Shown: positions 25,895-35,500 of the stretch, piece by piece | Layout: every line of letters starts with the position of its first letter | Numbering within the stretch: the stretch's first letter is position 1 | Source of the DNA: Enterobacter cancerogenus | GTDB lineage: Bacteria > Pseudomonadota > Gammaproteobacteria > Enterobacterales > Enterobacteriaceae | Length of the DNA stretch: 64,000 bases | Direction: 5' to 3' | Assembly (NCBI RefSeq): GCF_019047785.1 | Contig: NZ_CP077290.1 | Coordinates: 3,472,001 to 3,536,000 of the forward strand | The notes under the pieces: model-generated | Databases searched by the model: none | What the model was told of the DNA's origin: nothing | What the model saw: only the letters and a program-made list of their open reading frames with translations | Made by a program: the position numbers and the translations under genes

Positions 25895-26433
25895 TAAAAA
25901 ACGCGCTCTTTCTGGCTCTGTTGGGCACTCCGGCAGCCTGCGTTTATGCAGTGAATTACTCAATGGATGTTTATTTTACGGGCACCTATACCGACGAAAC
26001 CTGTGTCGTAGAGATTAATAATGGCAGCAATAATGAAGTCGTTACATTGCCTAAAATCTCGGTGATGTCGCTGCAGTCCAACGGCAGTGAAGCGGGCAGC
26101 GTACCGTTTAATATCACCTTAAAAGAGTGCCCGGCCAGCAGGACCGTAACGGTGTTTTTCAACAGCAGCGCCTCCGGCGCGGATACCGCGACGGGAAACC
26201 TGGTTAACGGTACCGGAACTGATATGAGCAAAAATGTTCAGATCAGATTACGTAAAGAAGACAGTTCGCAGGTCATTATTGATGATGCGACATCCGGGCA
26301 GGATTACGTTATTTCTGCCACGGCGGACCCATTAAGTCATCGATTTTTAGCGAGCTATTATGCGAAGGGTGACTCAGCGGCTACTGCCGGCAAAGTGCAG
26401 ACGGTAGCAGGAGTCGAGCTTGTTTATAAATAA
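25885..26433 (+). CDS. Minor fimbrial subunit (type 1 pilin family)
   Basis: A 182-residue exported pilin overlapping the usher gene by 10 bases. Signal peptide 1-22 (VYA-V), conserved cysteines in DETCVVEI and LKECPAS, and terminal strand GVELVYK. It shares with the major pilin the stretch around DTATGNL, so the two arose by duplication. Probably a minor shaft or adaptor subunit. The TssB gene follows after 90 bases without an obvious terminator. Confidence 0.9.
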   Translation: MSLIKNALFLALLGTPAACVYAVNYSMDVYFTGTYTDETCVVEINNGSNNEVVTLPKISVMSLQSNGSEAGSVPFNITLKECPASRTVTVFFNSSASGADTATGNLVNGTGTDMSKNVQIRLRKEDSSQVIIDDATSGQDYVISATADPLSHRFLASYYAKGDSAATAGKVQTVAGVELVYK

Positions 26434-26523
26434 CAGGGAGTGGAATCAGCGAATTATCTGAACGTTAACTATCAGACCAGTCATGATTTATACATAAACG
26501 GTGATTAAAGAGTATATATCCAT

Positions 26524-27042
26524 ATGAGCAAGAGTAACTCACAAAAATTTATCGCACGTAACCGTGCGCCGCGCGTACAAATTGAGTACGACGTGGAAAT
26601 CTATGGCAGCGAAAAGAAAATTGAACTGCCGTTCGTTATGGGCGTACTGGCGGATTTATCCGGTAAACCGCTGGAGCCGCTGCCGCCTGTGGCAGACCGT
26701 AAATTCCTGAGTATCGATATCGATAACTTTGACGAGCGTATGAAAGCCATGCGTCCGCGTGTGGCGTTCGCGGTGCCGAATACCCTGACGGGTGAAGGGC
26801 AGCTGATGGTCGATATGACCTTCGAAAGCATGGACGATTTTTCTCCGGATGCGATTGCCCGCAAAGTTGACTCGCTATCTCAGCTTCTTGAAGCCCGTAC
26901 GCAGCTCGCCAATCTGCAGACCTATATGGACGGTAAAGCAGGCGCGGAAAGTCTGGTGATGAAGGTGCTGAATGACAAGTCGCTGTTGAACACCCTGGCA
27001 TCGGCGCCAAAACCTAAACAGGCTGATGAAGCCGCGTCCTGA
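26524..27042 (+). CDS. tssB: T6SS sheath small subunit TssB
   Basis: A 172-residue protein; with TssC it forms the contractile sheath around the Hcp tube. Family pattern complete: RAPRVQIEYDVEIYGSEKKIELPFVMGVLADLSG at the N-terminus, then FLSIDIDNFDERMKAMRPR and LTGEGQLMVDMTFESMDDFSPDAI. Typical length. The tssC gene starts 21 bases later. Confidence 0.98.
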   Translation: MSKSNSQKFIARNRAPRVQIEYDVEIYGSEKKIELPFVMGVLADLSGKPLEPLPPVADRKFLSIDIDNFDERMKAMRPRVAFAVPNTLTGEGQLMVDMTFESMDDFSPDAIARKVDSLSQLLEARTQLANLQTYMDGKAGAESLVMKVLNDKSLLNTLASAPKPKQADEAAS

Positions 27043-27063
27043 ATGTGAATCAGAGAGATAAAA

Positions 27064-28563
27064 ATGGCAACTCAAGCACAAAACCATAAGCAGGCCGCGC
27101 CGCAGGCCGCAACGCAAAATGATTTTACTGCGTTACTGACCCGTGAATTCAAGCCGAAGTCCGAGCAGGCGAAATCGGCGGTCGAAATGGCGGTGAAAAC
27201 CCTGGCGGAACAGGCGCTCTCTACCTCGATCACCATGGCTGACGATGCGTACAAAAACATCGCGGCGATTATCGCGGAGATTGACCTTAAGCTGTCACAG
27301 CAGATTAACCTGATCCTTCATCATGAAGAGTTCCAGCGTCTTGAAAGCGCGTGGCGCGGCCTGCACTACCTGGTGAACAACACCGAAACCGATGAGAAGC
27401 TCAAGCTGCGCTTTATGGACATTTCCAAAGATGACCTGCGTCGCAACATGAAGCGCTACAAAGGGATCGCATGGGATCAAAGCCCGCTGTTTAAGCAGAT
27501 CTACGAAGAAGAGTACGGTCAGCTTGGTGGCGAACCTTACGGCTGCCTGGTGGCGGATTACCATTTCGACCACAGCGCGCCGGATGTGGATCTGCTCTCC
27601 TCCATCGGCAAGGTGGCGGCGTCCGCTCACATGCCGTTTATTACCGGCGCGTCGCCATCGGTGATGCAGATGGACTCCTGGCAGGAGCTGGCTAACCCGC
27701 GTGATCTGACGAAAATCTTTACCCAGAACCTGGAGTATGCCGCGTGGAACTCCCTGCGTCAGTCTGAGGATTCTCGTTATATCGGTCTGGCGATGCCGCG
27801 CTTCCTTGCTCGTCTGCCTTACGGTATCAACACCAACCCGGTGGATAACTTCAATTTTGAAGAAGATACCGACGGCGCGAATCACAGCAAATACGTCTGG
27901 GCTAACGCCGCGTATGCGATGGCGGTAAACATCAACCGTTCGTTCAAACACTACGGCTGGTGCACCATGATTCGCGGCGTAGAGAGCGGTGGCGTGGTGG
28001 AAGATCTGCCGTGCCATACCTTCCCGACCGACGATGGCGGCGTGGATATGAAATGCCCGACGGAAATTGCGATTTCCGACCGTCGCGAGGCGGAGCTGGC
28101 GAAGAATGGCTTTATTCCACTGGTACACCGTAAAAATACCGATTACGCGGCGTTTATTGGCGCGCAGTCATTGCAGAAACCGGCGGAATATTACGATCCA
28201 GACGCCACGGCCAACGCCAATCTTTCTGCGCGTCTGCCGTACCTGTTCGCCTGTTCACGTTTCGCACATTACCTGAAGTGCATCGTGCGCGACAAAATCG
28301 GTTCGTTCAAAGAGCGTGAAGATATGCAGCGCTGGCTGAACAACTGGGTCATGAACTATGTCGATGGCGACCCGGCGAACTCGTCGCAGGAAACCAAAGC
28401 GCGTCGTCCGCTGGCGGCAGCGGAAGTGGTGGTAGAAGATGTGGAAGGTAACCCGGGTTATTACCAGGCGAAATTCTTCCTGCGTCCTCATTTCCAGCTG
28501 GAAGGTCTGACCGTTTCTTTGCGCATGGTCGCTAAATTACCGTCACTGAAAGACGTGGCGTAA
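27064..28563 (+). CDS. tssC: T6SS sheath large subunit TssC
   Basis: A 499-residue sheath protein with the usual blocks: EEFQRLESAWRGLHYLV, QSPLFKQIYEEEYGQLGGEPYG, then PFITGASPSVMQMDSWQEL, and RLPYGINTNPVDNFNFEE. The last part (VEGNPGYYQAKFFLRPHFQLEGL) forms the conserved sheath handshake. The length is normal and the reading frame intact. Hairpins follow before hcp. Confidence 0.98.
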   Translation: MATQAQNHKQAAPQAATQNDFTALLTREFKPKSEQAKSAVEMAVKTLAEQALSTSITMADDAYKNIAAIIAEIDLKLSQQINLILHHEEFQRLESAWRGLHYLVNNTETDEKLKLRFMDISKDDLRRNMKRYKGIAWDQSPLFKQIYEEEYGQLGGEPYGCLVADYHFDHSAPDVDLLSSIGKVAASAHMPFITGASPSVMQMDSWQELANPRDLTKIFTQNLEYAAWNSLRQSEDSRYIGLAMPRFLARLPYGINTNPVDNFNFEEDTDGANHSKYVWANAAYAMAVNINRSFKHYGWCTMIRGVESGGVVEDLPCHTFPTDDGGVDMKCPTEIAISDRREAELAKNGFIPLVHRKNTDYAAFIGAQSLQKPAEYYDPDATANANLSARLPYLFACSRFAHYLKCIVRDKIGSFKEREDMQRWLNNWVMNYVDGDPANSSQETKARRPLAAAEVVVEDVEGNPGYYQAKFFLRPHFQLEGLTVSLRMVAKLPSLKDVA

Positions 28564-28580
28564 TTCAGGCAATAAAGTAA

Positions 28581-28606
28581 TAAGAATAATCACTTTATTA
28601 TTCTTA
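28581..28606 (+). other. A+T-rich hairpin in the tssC-hcp gap
   Basis: Perfect 10-bp arms TAAGAATAAT / ATTATTCTTA with a 6-nt loop, 18 bases after the tssC stop. With the second hairpin just downstream it may separate hcp expression from the upstream genes. Confidence 0.55.
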
Positions 28607-28617
28607 AAAGATGCGGT

Positions 28618-28637
28618 TGCGCAGGGATCCTTGCGCA
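28618..28637 (+). other. Second hairpin in the tssC-hcp gap
   Basis: TGCGCAGG-GATC-CTTGCGCA: about 8 bp of stem with one weak pair and a 4-nt loop, 85 bases before hcp. No T run follows. The remaining 80 bases to hcp are A+T-rich and could hold an hcp promoter. Confidence 0.45.
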
Positions 28638-28722
28638 CTGTGAAAGACAAAAATATTTTGTCTTCATTTCGTTCGTTACTCATTAAGTAACGTTGTTAAT
28701 AAGAGCTAATTAAGGAAATCAT

Positions 28723-29208
28723 ATGGCTCAGGATATGTTTATTAAAATTGATGGCATCGAAGGCGAATCTCTTGATGCTACCCATAAAAATGAAATCGAA
28801 GTGCTGTCCTGGCATTGGGCTAGCGCACAGAGTTCGAATATGCACAGCGGCTCCGGCGGCGGCGCAGGTAAAGCAACAGTTGAAGATTTTTGCTTTGAGC
28901 ACTATGTCGATAAGGCCAGTACTAACCTGCTGAGCTACTGCCTGTCCGGTAAGCATATTAAAGACATTCAGTTTGTGGTTCGTAAAGCTGGCGGCGATCC
29001 GCTGGAATATCTGACCATCAAATTCTCTGATGTCATTATTACTCGCGTTGAAACGGCGGGTTCCCACGAAGACGAAACGCGTCCACGTGAACGCGTGACG
29101 TTCGCCTTCACCAAACTGACTCAGGACTACGTCATGCAGAACGCCGAAGGCGCGAAGTCTGGCGTAATTTCTACCAGTTATGACGTAAAAGCTAACCTGC
29201 GCAGCTAA
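28723..29208 (+). CDS. hcp: T6SS tail tube protein Hcp (TssD)
   Basis: A 161-residue Hcp of the common enterobacterial form: FIKIDGIEGESLDATHKNEI at the start, EVLSWHWA, and the tail DVKANLRS. It forms stacked hexamer rings, is secreted, and can carry small effectors in its lumen. There is no C-terminal effector extension. The gene is isolated by hairpins on both sides, which fits a separately abundant transcript. Confidence 0.98.
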   Translation: MAQDMFIKIDGIEGESLDATHKNEIEVLSWHWASAQSSNMHSGSGGGAGKATVEDFCFEHYVDKASTNLLSYCLSGKHIKDIQFVVRKAGGDPLEYLTIKFSDVIITRVETAGSHEDETRPRERVTFAFTKLTQDYVMQNAEGAKSGVISTSYDVKANLRS

Positions 29209-29230
29209 TTAACGCCGGTTCGCTGACAGA

Positions 29231-29254
29231 GTTTTGCCGCTACGGCGGCAAAAC
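29231..29254 (+). terminator. Stable hairpin after hcp with UACG tetraloop
   Basis: Perfect 10-bp stem GTTTTGCCGC / GCGGCAAAAC closed by TACG, the very stable C(UACG)G tetraloop, 22 bases after the hcp stop. TCTTCTC follows instead of a clean T run, so it is a partial terminator or an RNA 3'-end stabiliser. Confidence 0.65.
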
Positions 29255-29297
29255 TCTTCTCACAATGACGTCGTTCGGATGGATTGAGTGGAAACCT

Positions 29298-29825
29298 ATG
29301 CTTAGCGGAAAAGAAATAAAACACATGCTTAAAGGAACGGCAGTTTTATTACTGTCACTCTTTTTAGTCGCCTGTAGTGGAAGCAGCAGTCCCGCGCCCG
29401 ATGGTGATGAAATAAAAATAAATCTGCTGGCGGCAAACGATATTAACCCCAATGAAATGGGCGATCCGGCGCCACTCAATATATTTATTTATAACGTCAA
29501 GGATCTGGATGTTTTAACCAATGCGGATTTCTATGAAATTGTTGAGGGGACCAGCAAGCCTGTACAGGCGGCTGCTTCAAAAGTCTATGAAGCGATTTTA
29601 CAACCCGGAGAGTCGCGCACCATTCTGATTAAACCAGACGGTACTACACGCAGCCTTGCTTTCATTGGTGCCTATCGCAGCCTTAATGATTCTCTGTGGC
29701 TGGCGAGTTGGGATCTGCCAGAAAAGAAAAAGTCGTGGTGGCGGCCGAGTTTCTTTAGCGATGATTCGCGTGAGTTGAATGCGCATTTCCAGAAAACAGC
29801 AATAACAATTAAAGAAATGGATTAA
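29298..29825 (+). CDS. tssJ: T6SS outer-membrane lipoprotein TssJ
   Basis: About 175 residues: a lipoprotein signal with lipobox LVAC (LLSLFLVACSG) and a transthyretin-like domain with APLNIFIYNVKDLDVLTNADFYEI and QPGESRTILI, the family pattern. It anchors TssM at the outer membrane. The start is taken as ATG 29298, with GGA about 7 bases upstream; 29265 and 29325 are alternatives and do not change the mature protein. Confidence 0.94.
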   Translation: MLSGKEIKHMLKGTAVLLLSLFLVACSGSSSPAPDGDEIKINLLAANDINPNEMGDPAPLNIFIYNVKDLDVLTNADFYEIVEGTSKPVQAAASKVYEAILQPGESRTILIKPDGTTRSLAFIGAYRSLNDSLWLASWDLPEKKKSWWRPSFFSDDSRELNAHFQKTAITIKEMD

Positions 29826-29828
29826 ACC

Positions 29829-31175
29829 GTGAGAACGAATAAAGTCGTCTGGAGTGAAGGGCTGTTTCTTCGTCCGCAGCTTTTTCAACAGCAAGAACGC
29901 TATTTTGAATACTACGCACATAAAAGAGCATCGACCCTGAGCCCCTTCTTTTGGGGATTCTCGCAGTATGAAATCGACCGCGAGGCGCTGTCGTATGGCA
30001 AGCTGGTGCTGCGTACCGCACGCGGCGTATTGCCGGACGGCACGCCGTTTGATGTGCCCGACCACGCCGATTTACCCGAGCCGCTAACGATTTTGCCAGA
30101 ACATCTGGGCAAGACGATTTATCTGGCGGTACCGTTACGCCTTGATAATAGCGATGAGACAATCTTCAGCCAGCATGACGCCAGTTCGCTGGCGCGTTTT
30201 CGCGCGCAAGAGACGGAACTGTGCGACACCAATGCGATTCGCCAGGGGCCGAAGCCGGTTCAGCTGGCCAAACTGCGTCTCAGGCTGATGTCGCAAACGG
30301 AAATGACCGAATCGTGGATTGGCCTGCCGCTGACCCGCGTGAAAGCCATTCAGCCCGATGGCAGCGTGCTGTTACATCTGGACGATTATATCCCGCCCGT
30401 CACCGGCTATGCGGCGAACCCGCTGCTGAGCGAATGGCTGACCCACCTTAATGGTCTGGTCAAAATGCGCGCCGGGATGCTGGCGCACCGCCTGTCGGCA
30501 TCCGACGGCAAGGCCAGCGCCAGCTCCGAAGTGGTGGATTATCTGCTGCTGCAGATTTTCAATAAATACGAGCCGATTCTCGACCACCTGCGCCATATTC
30601 CGGAACTGCCGCCCATCGTGCTTTACGAAGAGCTGGCGAAGCTGGCGGGCGAGCTTTCAACCTTTGTGCGCACCAAAACGCGTCGTCCCAAGAGCGCGCC
30701 GGGCTATGACCACGCCAGCCTTTATCCTTCCATTCGTCCCCTGGTCGACGATGTGCATGACCTGCTGAACCAGATCCTGGTGCGCGCCGGGCAGCTTATT
30801 GATCTGCAGGCCAAAGGCAACGGCGTCTGGGCTGCTTCGATGTTGCCGAACGAGCTGCGTTCGTTCTCAAATCTGGTGCTGGCCGTTCATGCGCAGCTGC
30901 CGATGGACGTATTGCAGCAGCAGTTCCAGGCGCAGGCCAAAATCAGCGCGCCGCAACAGCTCCATGAACTGGTTCGCTCGCACCTGCCGGGCCTGGTGTT
31001 GCAGGGGCTGCCGGTACCGCCGCGTCAGATCCCCTACAGCACGGGCTACGTCTATTTTGAACTGCTCAAAAATGGGCCTTTCTGGGACAAGATTTCAACC
31101 ACCGGCGCGCTGGCACTGCACATTGCGGGTGAGTTCCCTGGCCTGAAGATGGAACTTTGGGGAATCAGGAACTGA
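29829..31175 (+). CDS. tssK: T6SS baseplate-membrane connector TssK
   Basis: A 448-residue protein linking the baseplate to TssL and TssM. The N-terminus has the family block KVVWSEGLFLRPQLFQQQERYFE; FELLKNGPFWDKI and the LALHIAGEFPGLKMELWGI end are also typical. The start is GTG, 4 bases after the tssJ stop; its own stop overlaps the tssL ATG (TGATG). Confidence 0.97.
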   Translation: MRTNKVVWSEGLFLRPQLFQQQERYFEYYAHKRASTLSPFFWGFSQYEIDREALSYGKLVLRTARGVLPDGTPFDVPDHADLPEPLTILPEHLGKTIYLAVPLRLDNSDETIFSQHDASSLARFRAQETELCDTNAIRQGPKPVQLAKLRLRLMSQTEMTESWIGLPLTRVKAIQPDGSVLLHLDDYIPPVTGYAANPLLSEWLTHLNGLVKMRAGMLAHRLSASDGKASASSEVVDYLLLQIFNKYEPILDHLRHIPELPPIVLYEELAKLAGELSTFVRTKTRRPKSAPGYDHASLYPSIRPLVDDVHDLLNQILVRAGQLIDLQAKGNGVWAASMLPNELRSFSNLVLAVHAQLPMDVLQQQFQAQAKISAPQQLHELVRSHLPGLVLQGLPVPPRQIPYSTGYVYFELLKNGPFWDKISTTGALALHIAGEFPGLKMELWGIRN

Positions 31176-32530
31176 TGAAAGACGATATCAACCCGCAAGT
31201 CTCCGCGGAACCGACGGAGTTCGAAGACAGCTCGCCGCAGGCGTTGGGTAAGTTCCTTCTGGATGAGCAGGGCGACTGGATACAGGAGCCGGAAGCAACG
31301 TCGAAAGGGGAAACAGGATCGGTTGGCGACCCTACGCCACGTGGCGAACACGCGCTGAAAAGCGAAAGCGTGCAGCAGCGGATCTTACGCGTGAAGGCGG
31401 CGGAGAATCCGCTGCTGGAAGCCGCGCAGCCGCTGCTGCGCGCGCTTGGCGATATGCCGGAGCAGATTAACGATATTACCCATGTTGAGATCCTCAAAAA
31501 TACCCTTAAAAGCCAGATCACGCTGTTCGGCGTTGTCTGCGACGAGGTGAACATCCCGTGGAAAAAGATGGCGATAGTACGGTATTGCCTGTGCACCGCG
31601 CTTGATGAGGCGGCGCATACCACGGCATGGGGACTTGAGGCGGGCTGGTCGCAGAGCAACCTGCTGAACCACTTCGAAGGGGACAACGACGGCGGGAATA
31701 AATTCTTCCTGCTGGTTGGCCGCCTCTCCATGAATCCCACTGAATTCGCGGATGTGCTGGAGGTTTTACTGCGCATCCTGGGGCTGGGGTTCGAAGGACG
31801 CTACAGCATTATTGAAGATGGTGACCGCCAGCTCAGCAAGATCCGCCAGCGCCTGTTGACCCTGATCCAAAGCACGCGCAACACCACTCCGCCCGCACTG
31901 TCGCCGCATGGGCTACAGCCGCACGGCCCTGCGGTGCGCGAGAAGATTGTCATTCCCGTGCGGCTAAGCGCGCTGTGCGCTGGCGTACTGGTGGCGTCGT
32001 CGTTTCTCTGGTGCAAATTCTGGTTACTGTCGCGCACCGACGGCATCACCAATGGCATCTATGCCATGCAAAACCTCAGCGTGCCCGTGGCGCAACCTGC
32101 CATGCGTCTGAAGCTGGCGGTGCTGCTGCGTAACGAAATCAGGCAGCAGCTTCTGAGCGTGGATGAGGGCCAGAAGCAGAGCAAAGTAGTGCTGAAAGGG
32201 GATGCGCTGTTCCTGTCCGGATCTGTCCGTGTTCAGCCTGAGATGGTGAAAGTCATAGAACGTATCGCCAGCGAAGTCCGACGCGTGAACGGCGACGTGG
32301 TGATTGTCGGTCATACGGATGCCACGCCAATCAGTCGGCCAGGCTTGCCTAATAACGTTGTGCTCTCGGAAAAACGCGCGGCGGAAGTGGCGCAATATTT
32401 TATTTCGGCTGGGCTGCCTGAGAGCAAAGTGAAAGTCCGCGGCGTGGGGAGTAGTCAACCCGTGGCGTCCGATGCGACGGCTCAGGGAAGGGCGAAGAAT
32501 CGCCGTGTCGAGTTTTTTGTCACGTATTAA
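31175..32530 (+). CDS. tssL: T6SS membrane complex protein TssL with OmpA domain (evolved TssL)
   Basis: A 451-residue inner-membrane protein. A DotU domain (about 65-225; MAIVRYCLCTALDEAAHTT, then WSQSNLLNHFEGDNDGGNKFF) lies in the cytoplasm, one membrane helix at about 264-286, and a periplasmic OmpA peptidoglycan-binding domain at about 345-450 (VVIVGHTDATPI, KNRRVEFFV end). The fused OmpA domain anchors the complex in the cell wall. ATG 31175 with AGGAA upstream is preferred over an upstream TTG. The OmpA-domain protein at 10641 adds a second such anchor to the locus. Confidence 0.96.
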   Translation: MKDDINPQVSAEPTEFEDSSPQALGKFLLDEQGDWIQEPEATSKGETGSVGDPTPRGEHALKSESVQQRILRVKAAENPLLEAAQPLLRALGDMPEQINDITHVEILKNTLKSQITLFGVVCDEVNIPWKKMAIVRYCLCTALDEAAHTTAWGLEAGWSQSNLLNHFEGDNDGGNKFFLLVGRLSMNPTEFADVLEVLLRILGLGFEGRYSIIEDGDRQLSKIRQRLLTLIQSTRNTTPPALSPHGLQPHGPAVREKIVIPVRLSALCAGVLVASSFLWCKFWLLSRTDGITNGIYAMQNLSVPVAQPAMRLKLAVLLRNEIRQQLLSVDEGQKQSKVVLKGDALFLSGSVRVQPEMVKVIERIASEVRRVNGDVVIVGHTDATPISRPGLPNNVVLSEKRAAEVAQYFISAGLPESKVKVRGVGSSQPVASDATAQGRAKNRRVEFFVTY

Positions 32531-32541
32531 CGAGGACGACA

Positions 32542-35500
32542 ATGTCTTATTTAAATAGAGTCTTCACCACGCGGTTTATGAAGACGCTGCTGATTGTGTG
32601 CTGTGCTGCCTTACTGATCGCCGCCATCTGGTTCCTGGGACCCTTCTTTGGATTTGGTGAATCTCGTCCTCTGCAGAGCATTGAATCGCGCATTATTTTT
32701 ATTCTGCTGGCGGCATTTTGCCTGGTCTGCCTCTGGCTGGGCTGGCCCGCGTTTATTGCGCTGACCGCGACGCTGTGCGTGGTTGTCTGGGTCTTTGGCC
32801 CCTTCCTGTTGGTGGGTGAAAGCTGGCCTGTTGCGCCGGTGAGCGTCAGGCTGGCGATCATTGCCGTTATTTTGCTGGTCGCGTTGTTATACGGCTTGTG
32901 GTTATTACTGCTGGCGCTGAAAGACAACCCGACGTTGCTGAATAAGTTTGCCCGCAATAAGGGGCCGGTCGCGGATGATAACAGCGCGGAAGTGATGGCG
33001 GTCATCAGTAATGCGGTTAATTACGTCAATAAAAGCCACGGCACGCTGTCGTTTTTCCAGCGCGTGATCCTGGCGCGTAAGCCGCTGGATGTGCTGCCCT
33101 GGTATATGATGATCGGCACCGCCGGTGCCGGTAAAACGTCAGCGATCCTCGCGTCCGGCCAGAATTTCCCGCTGCCTGAGCAGCTGAATCAGGTCGGGAA
33201 ACCGGCTTCGCCTACCCGCAACTGCGAGTGCTGGTTCGCTAATGACGCGATCTGGCTTGATACCTCCGGGAAATACATCAGTGAGCCGGAAACTTACCTC
33301 AGCGAGTGGCGCGCGATCCTGAAAGCGCTGAAAAAACACCGTCCGGTGAAGGCGATTAACGGTGTGGTGCTGACCTTTTCCGCCGCCGACGTGATGTGCC
33401 GCAATAAAGCCGAACTGTTTGAGCTGGCGGCCAGCCTGCGGGCAAAAATTGAGGATGCGCGTCAGACGCTGGGCGTGCGTTTTCCGGTATATGTGCTGGT
33501 AACGAAACTCGATCAGTTACCAGGCTTTACCGAATATTTCAGGATCCTGACCGATCAGGAGCGCGAGCAGGTCTGGGGCGTGACGTTCCCTTATGGCGAT
33601 GCCAAAAGCGCTTCCGTTTCGGGGCTGCGTAGCCAGATCGCCGAGGAGTTCTCCCTGCTTGAAGAGCGTCTGGAGCGCGAAATGATCGTGCGTCAGCAGG
33701 AGGAGTATGACCACCGGGATCGCAAAAAGATGTACGCGTTACCGCAAGATTTCCATCTGCTTTCCGGGATGGTGGCGGAAGTGGTGCATAACATCTTTTT
33801 TGCCTCCCGCTACGATGAAACGCAAAGCTATACCCAGCTGCGCGGCATCTATTTTAGCAGCAGCCATCAGCCGATCGATTTTAACCTGCTGAATAACCAG
33901 AGCGTGATTCGCCACTGGTCAAACTACGTCGAGCATAAGTCGCCGGAGGTGATGGCATCGCTGAGCGCGAAGTCAGATGACCAGGACTTCCTGATAAACG
34001 ATGTCTCCTATGGGCGGCAATACTTTCTTAAACAGCCCTTTAGCGAGGTGATCGTTAAAGACCTGCATCTGGCGCGCTATAACCTGGCCAACCAGTCAAA
34101 GTATCGCCTGCAACGCTTCCTGGGACATACGCTGTGCATTGTGATCGCCTTTATTTTGCTGAACGGCTTCTATAACAGCTATCACAACAACAGCGGTTAT
34201 CTGGATGCCATCGAGACAAAAGTGGCTGCGCTGCGCGGCGAAGTTAACCGCTTTAACCAGGCGGCGAACGACACCATGCTGCCGCGTCTGCTGGCGATGT
34301 CACGCTCGCTGCCAGATTACGGCACGCTGGATGTGTTCAACCCGTTACTGTCATGGCGTTATGGGCTGTATACCGGCACGGACGTGGCGACGGCGTCGGA
34401 TTCGCTCTATCAGTATTTCCTGCAACGACTGCTGCTGCCGCAAATCCAGCAGCAGGTGGTGGTGGCGTTACAGGATGCGATTGATAGCAGTGACGCTACG
34501 CGCATCTACAGCCTGTTAAAGCTCTATCTGCAGGTCTCCGGCCAGGGCAAGTTCGACAAGCAGGAGATGATCGCCAGCATTACCCAACTGTGGGAGCAAA
34601 ATGGCAAGCTCCAGCCCTATGAAGAACGTCAGGTGTTTGTCTCGCATCTGACCCAGCTTTTTGCCGTGCCTGAGTGGAGGCGTTTTGGTCAGGATGCGGA
34701 TGAAGGGCTGCTGAAATACGCGCGGGCGGTGCTGGAACGCGAAGACTTAGCCAGCCGCCTTTACGGGCGTATCAAAGCCTCGCTGGCGCAGGATGCGCCA
34801 GCGGATTTAACCCTCGGTGAAATGGCTAAATCCCAGGGCGGCGACCTGTTTACCCTGAGCGATGACTATAGCGAGAGCGCCATTCCCGGCCTTTTTACCC
34901 GAGCCGGGTATTACGAGGCGTTTAAAAAAAAAATGGGTCCGGGGCTGATGCTGTTAGCGCATGAGGATGCCTGGGTCCTGGGAAAAGCGAAGCCGGACGC
35001 TGCGCCCCCCAAAATAGCCATCGGCAACGACGGCACGCTGGTTAACCCGGTGCAGCAGCAAATCCTTGCCCTCTATCTGGATGAATATACCCAGCGCTGG
35101 CAGGATTTTCTGAGCCATATTCGCATTAAAGAGAATGTGCTCACGCAGGATTACGGTATGGCAGGCGTGACGGCAAATATCTATATGCTGCGTACGCTCA
35201 GCGCCTCCAACTCGCCGCTGGTGAATCTCATTCAGCGTATTGTGAAGGAGACGACGCTGGTGAAAAGCGATGAAAAATCGCTGCTGGATAACGTCAGCAC
35301 CAAAGGGCGAATTCTGAATGCGGCGGAGAAGGTGAGCCTCGCTTACGCCAGCATGGAAAAGAAGTTGCTCAGGGAGCGGGTGGATAACCCGTTCGCTGCG
35401 CTGCGTGAATTTGCCACCGGCAGCCGCGAACTGGCGCAGGATGGAAGCCCGGCGATGACCGGCGCGGAGCTGGGCAAGCTGATGGGGGCGTTAAGCGAGC

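Noticed and set aside
34919..34935. Run of A residues in tssM as a possible frameshift
   Set aside because: The tssM frame continues intact through it with family-like sequence on both sides.
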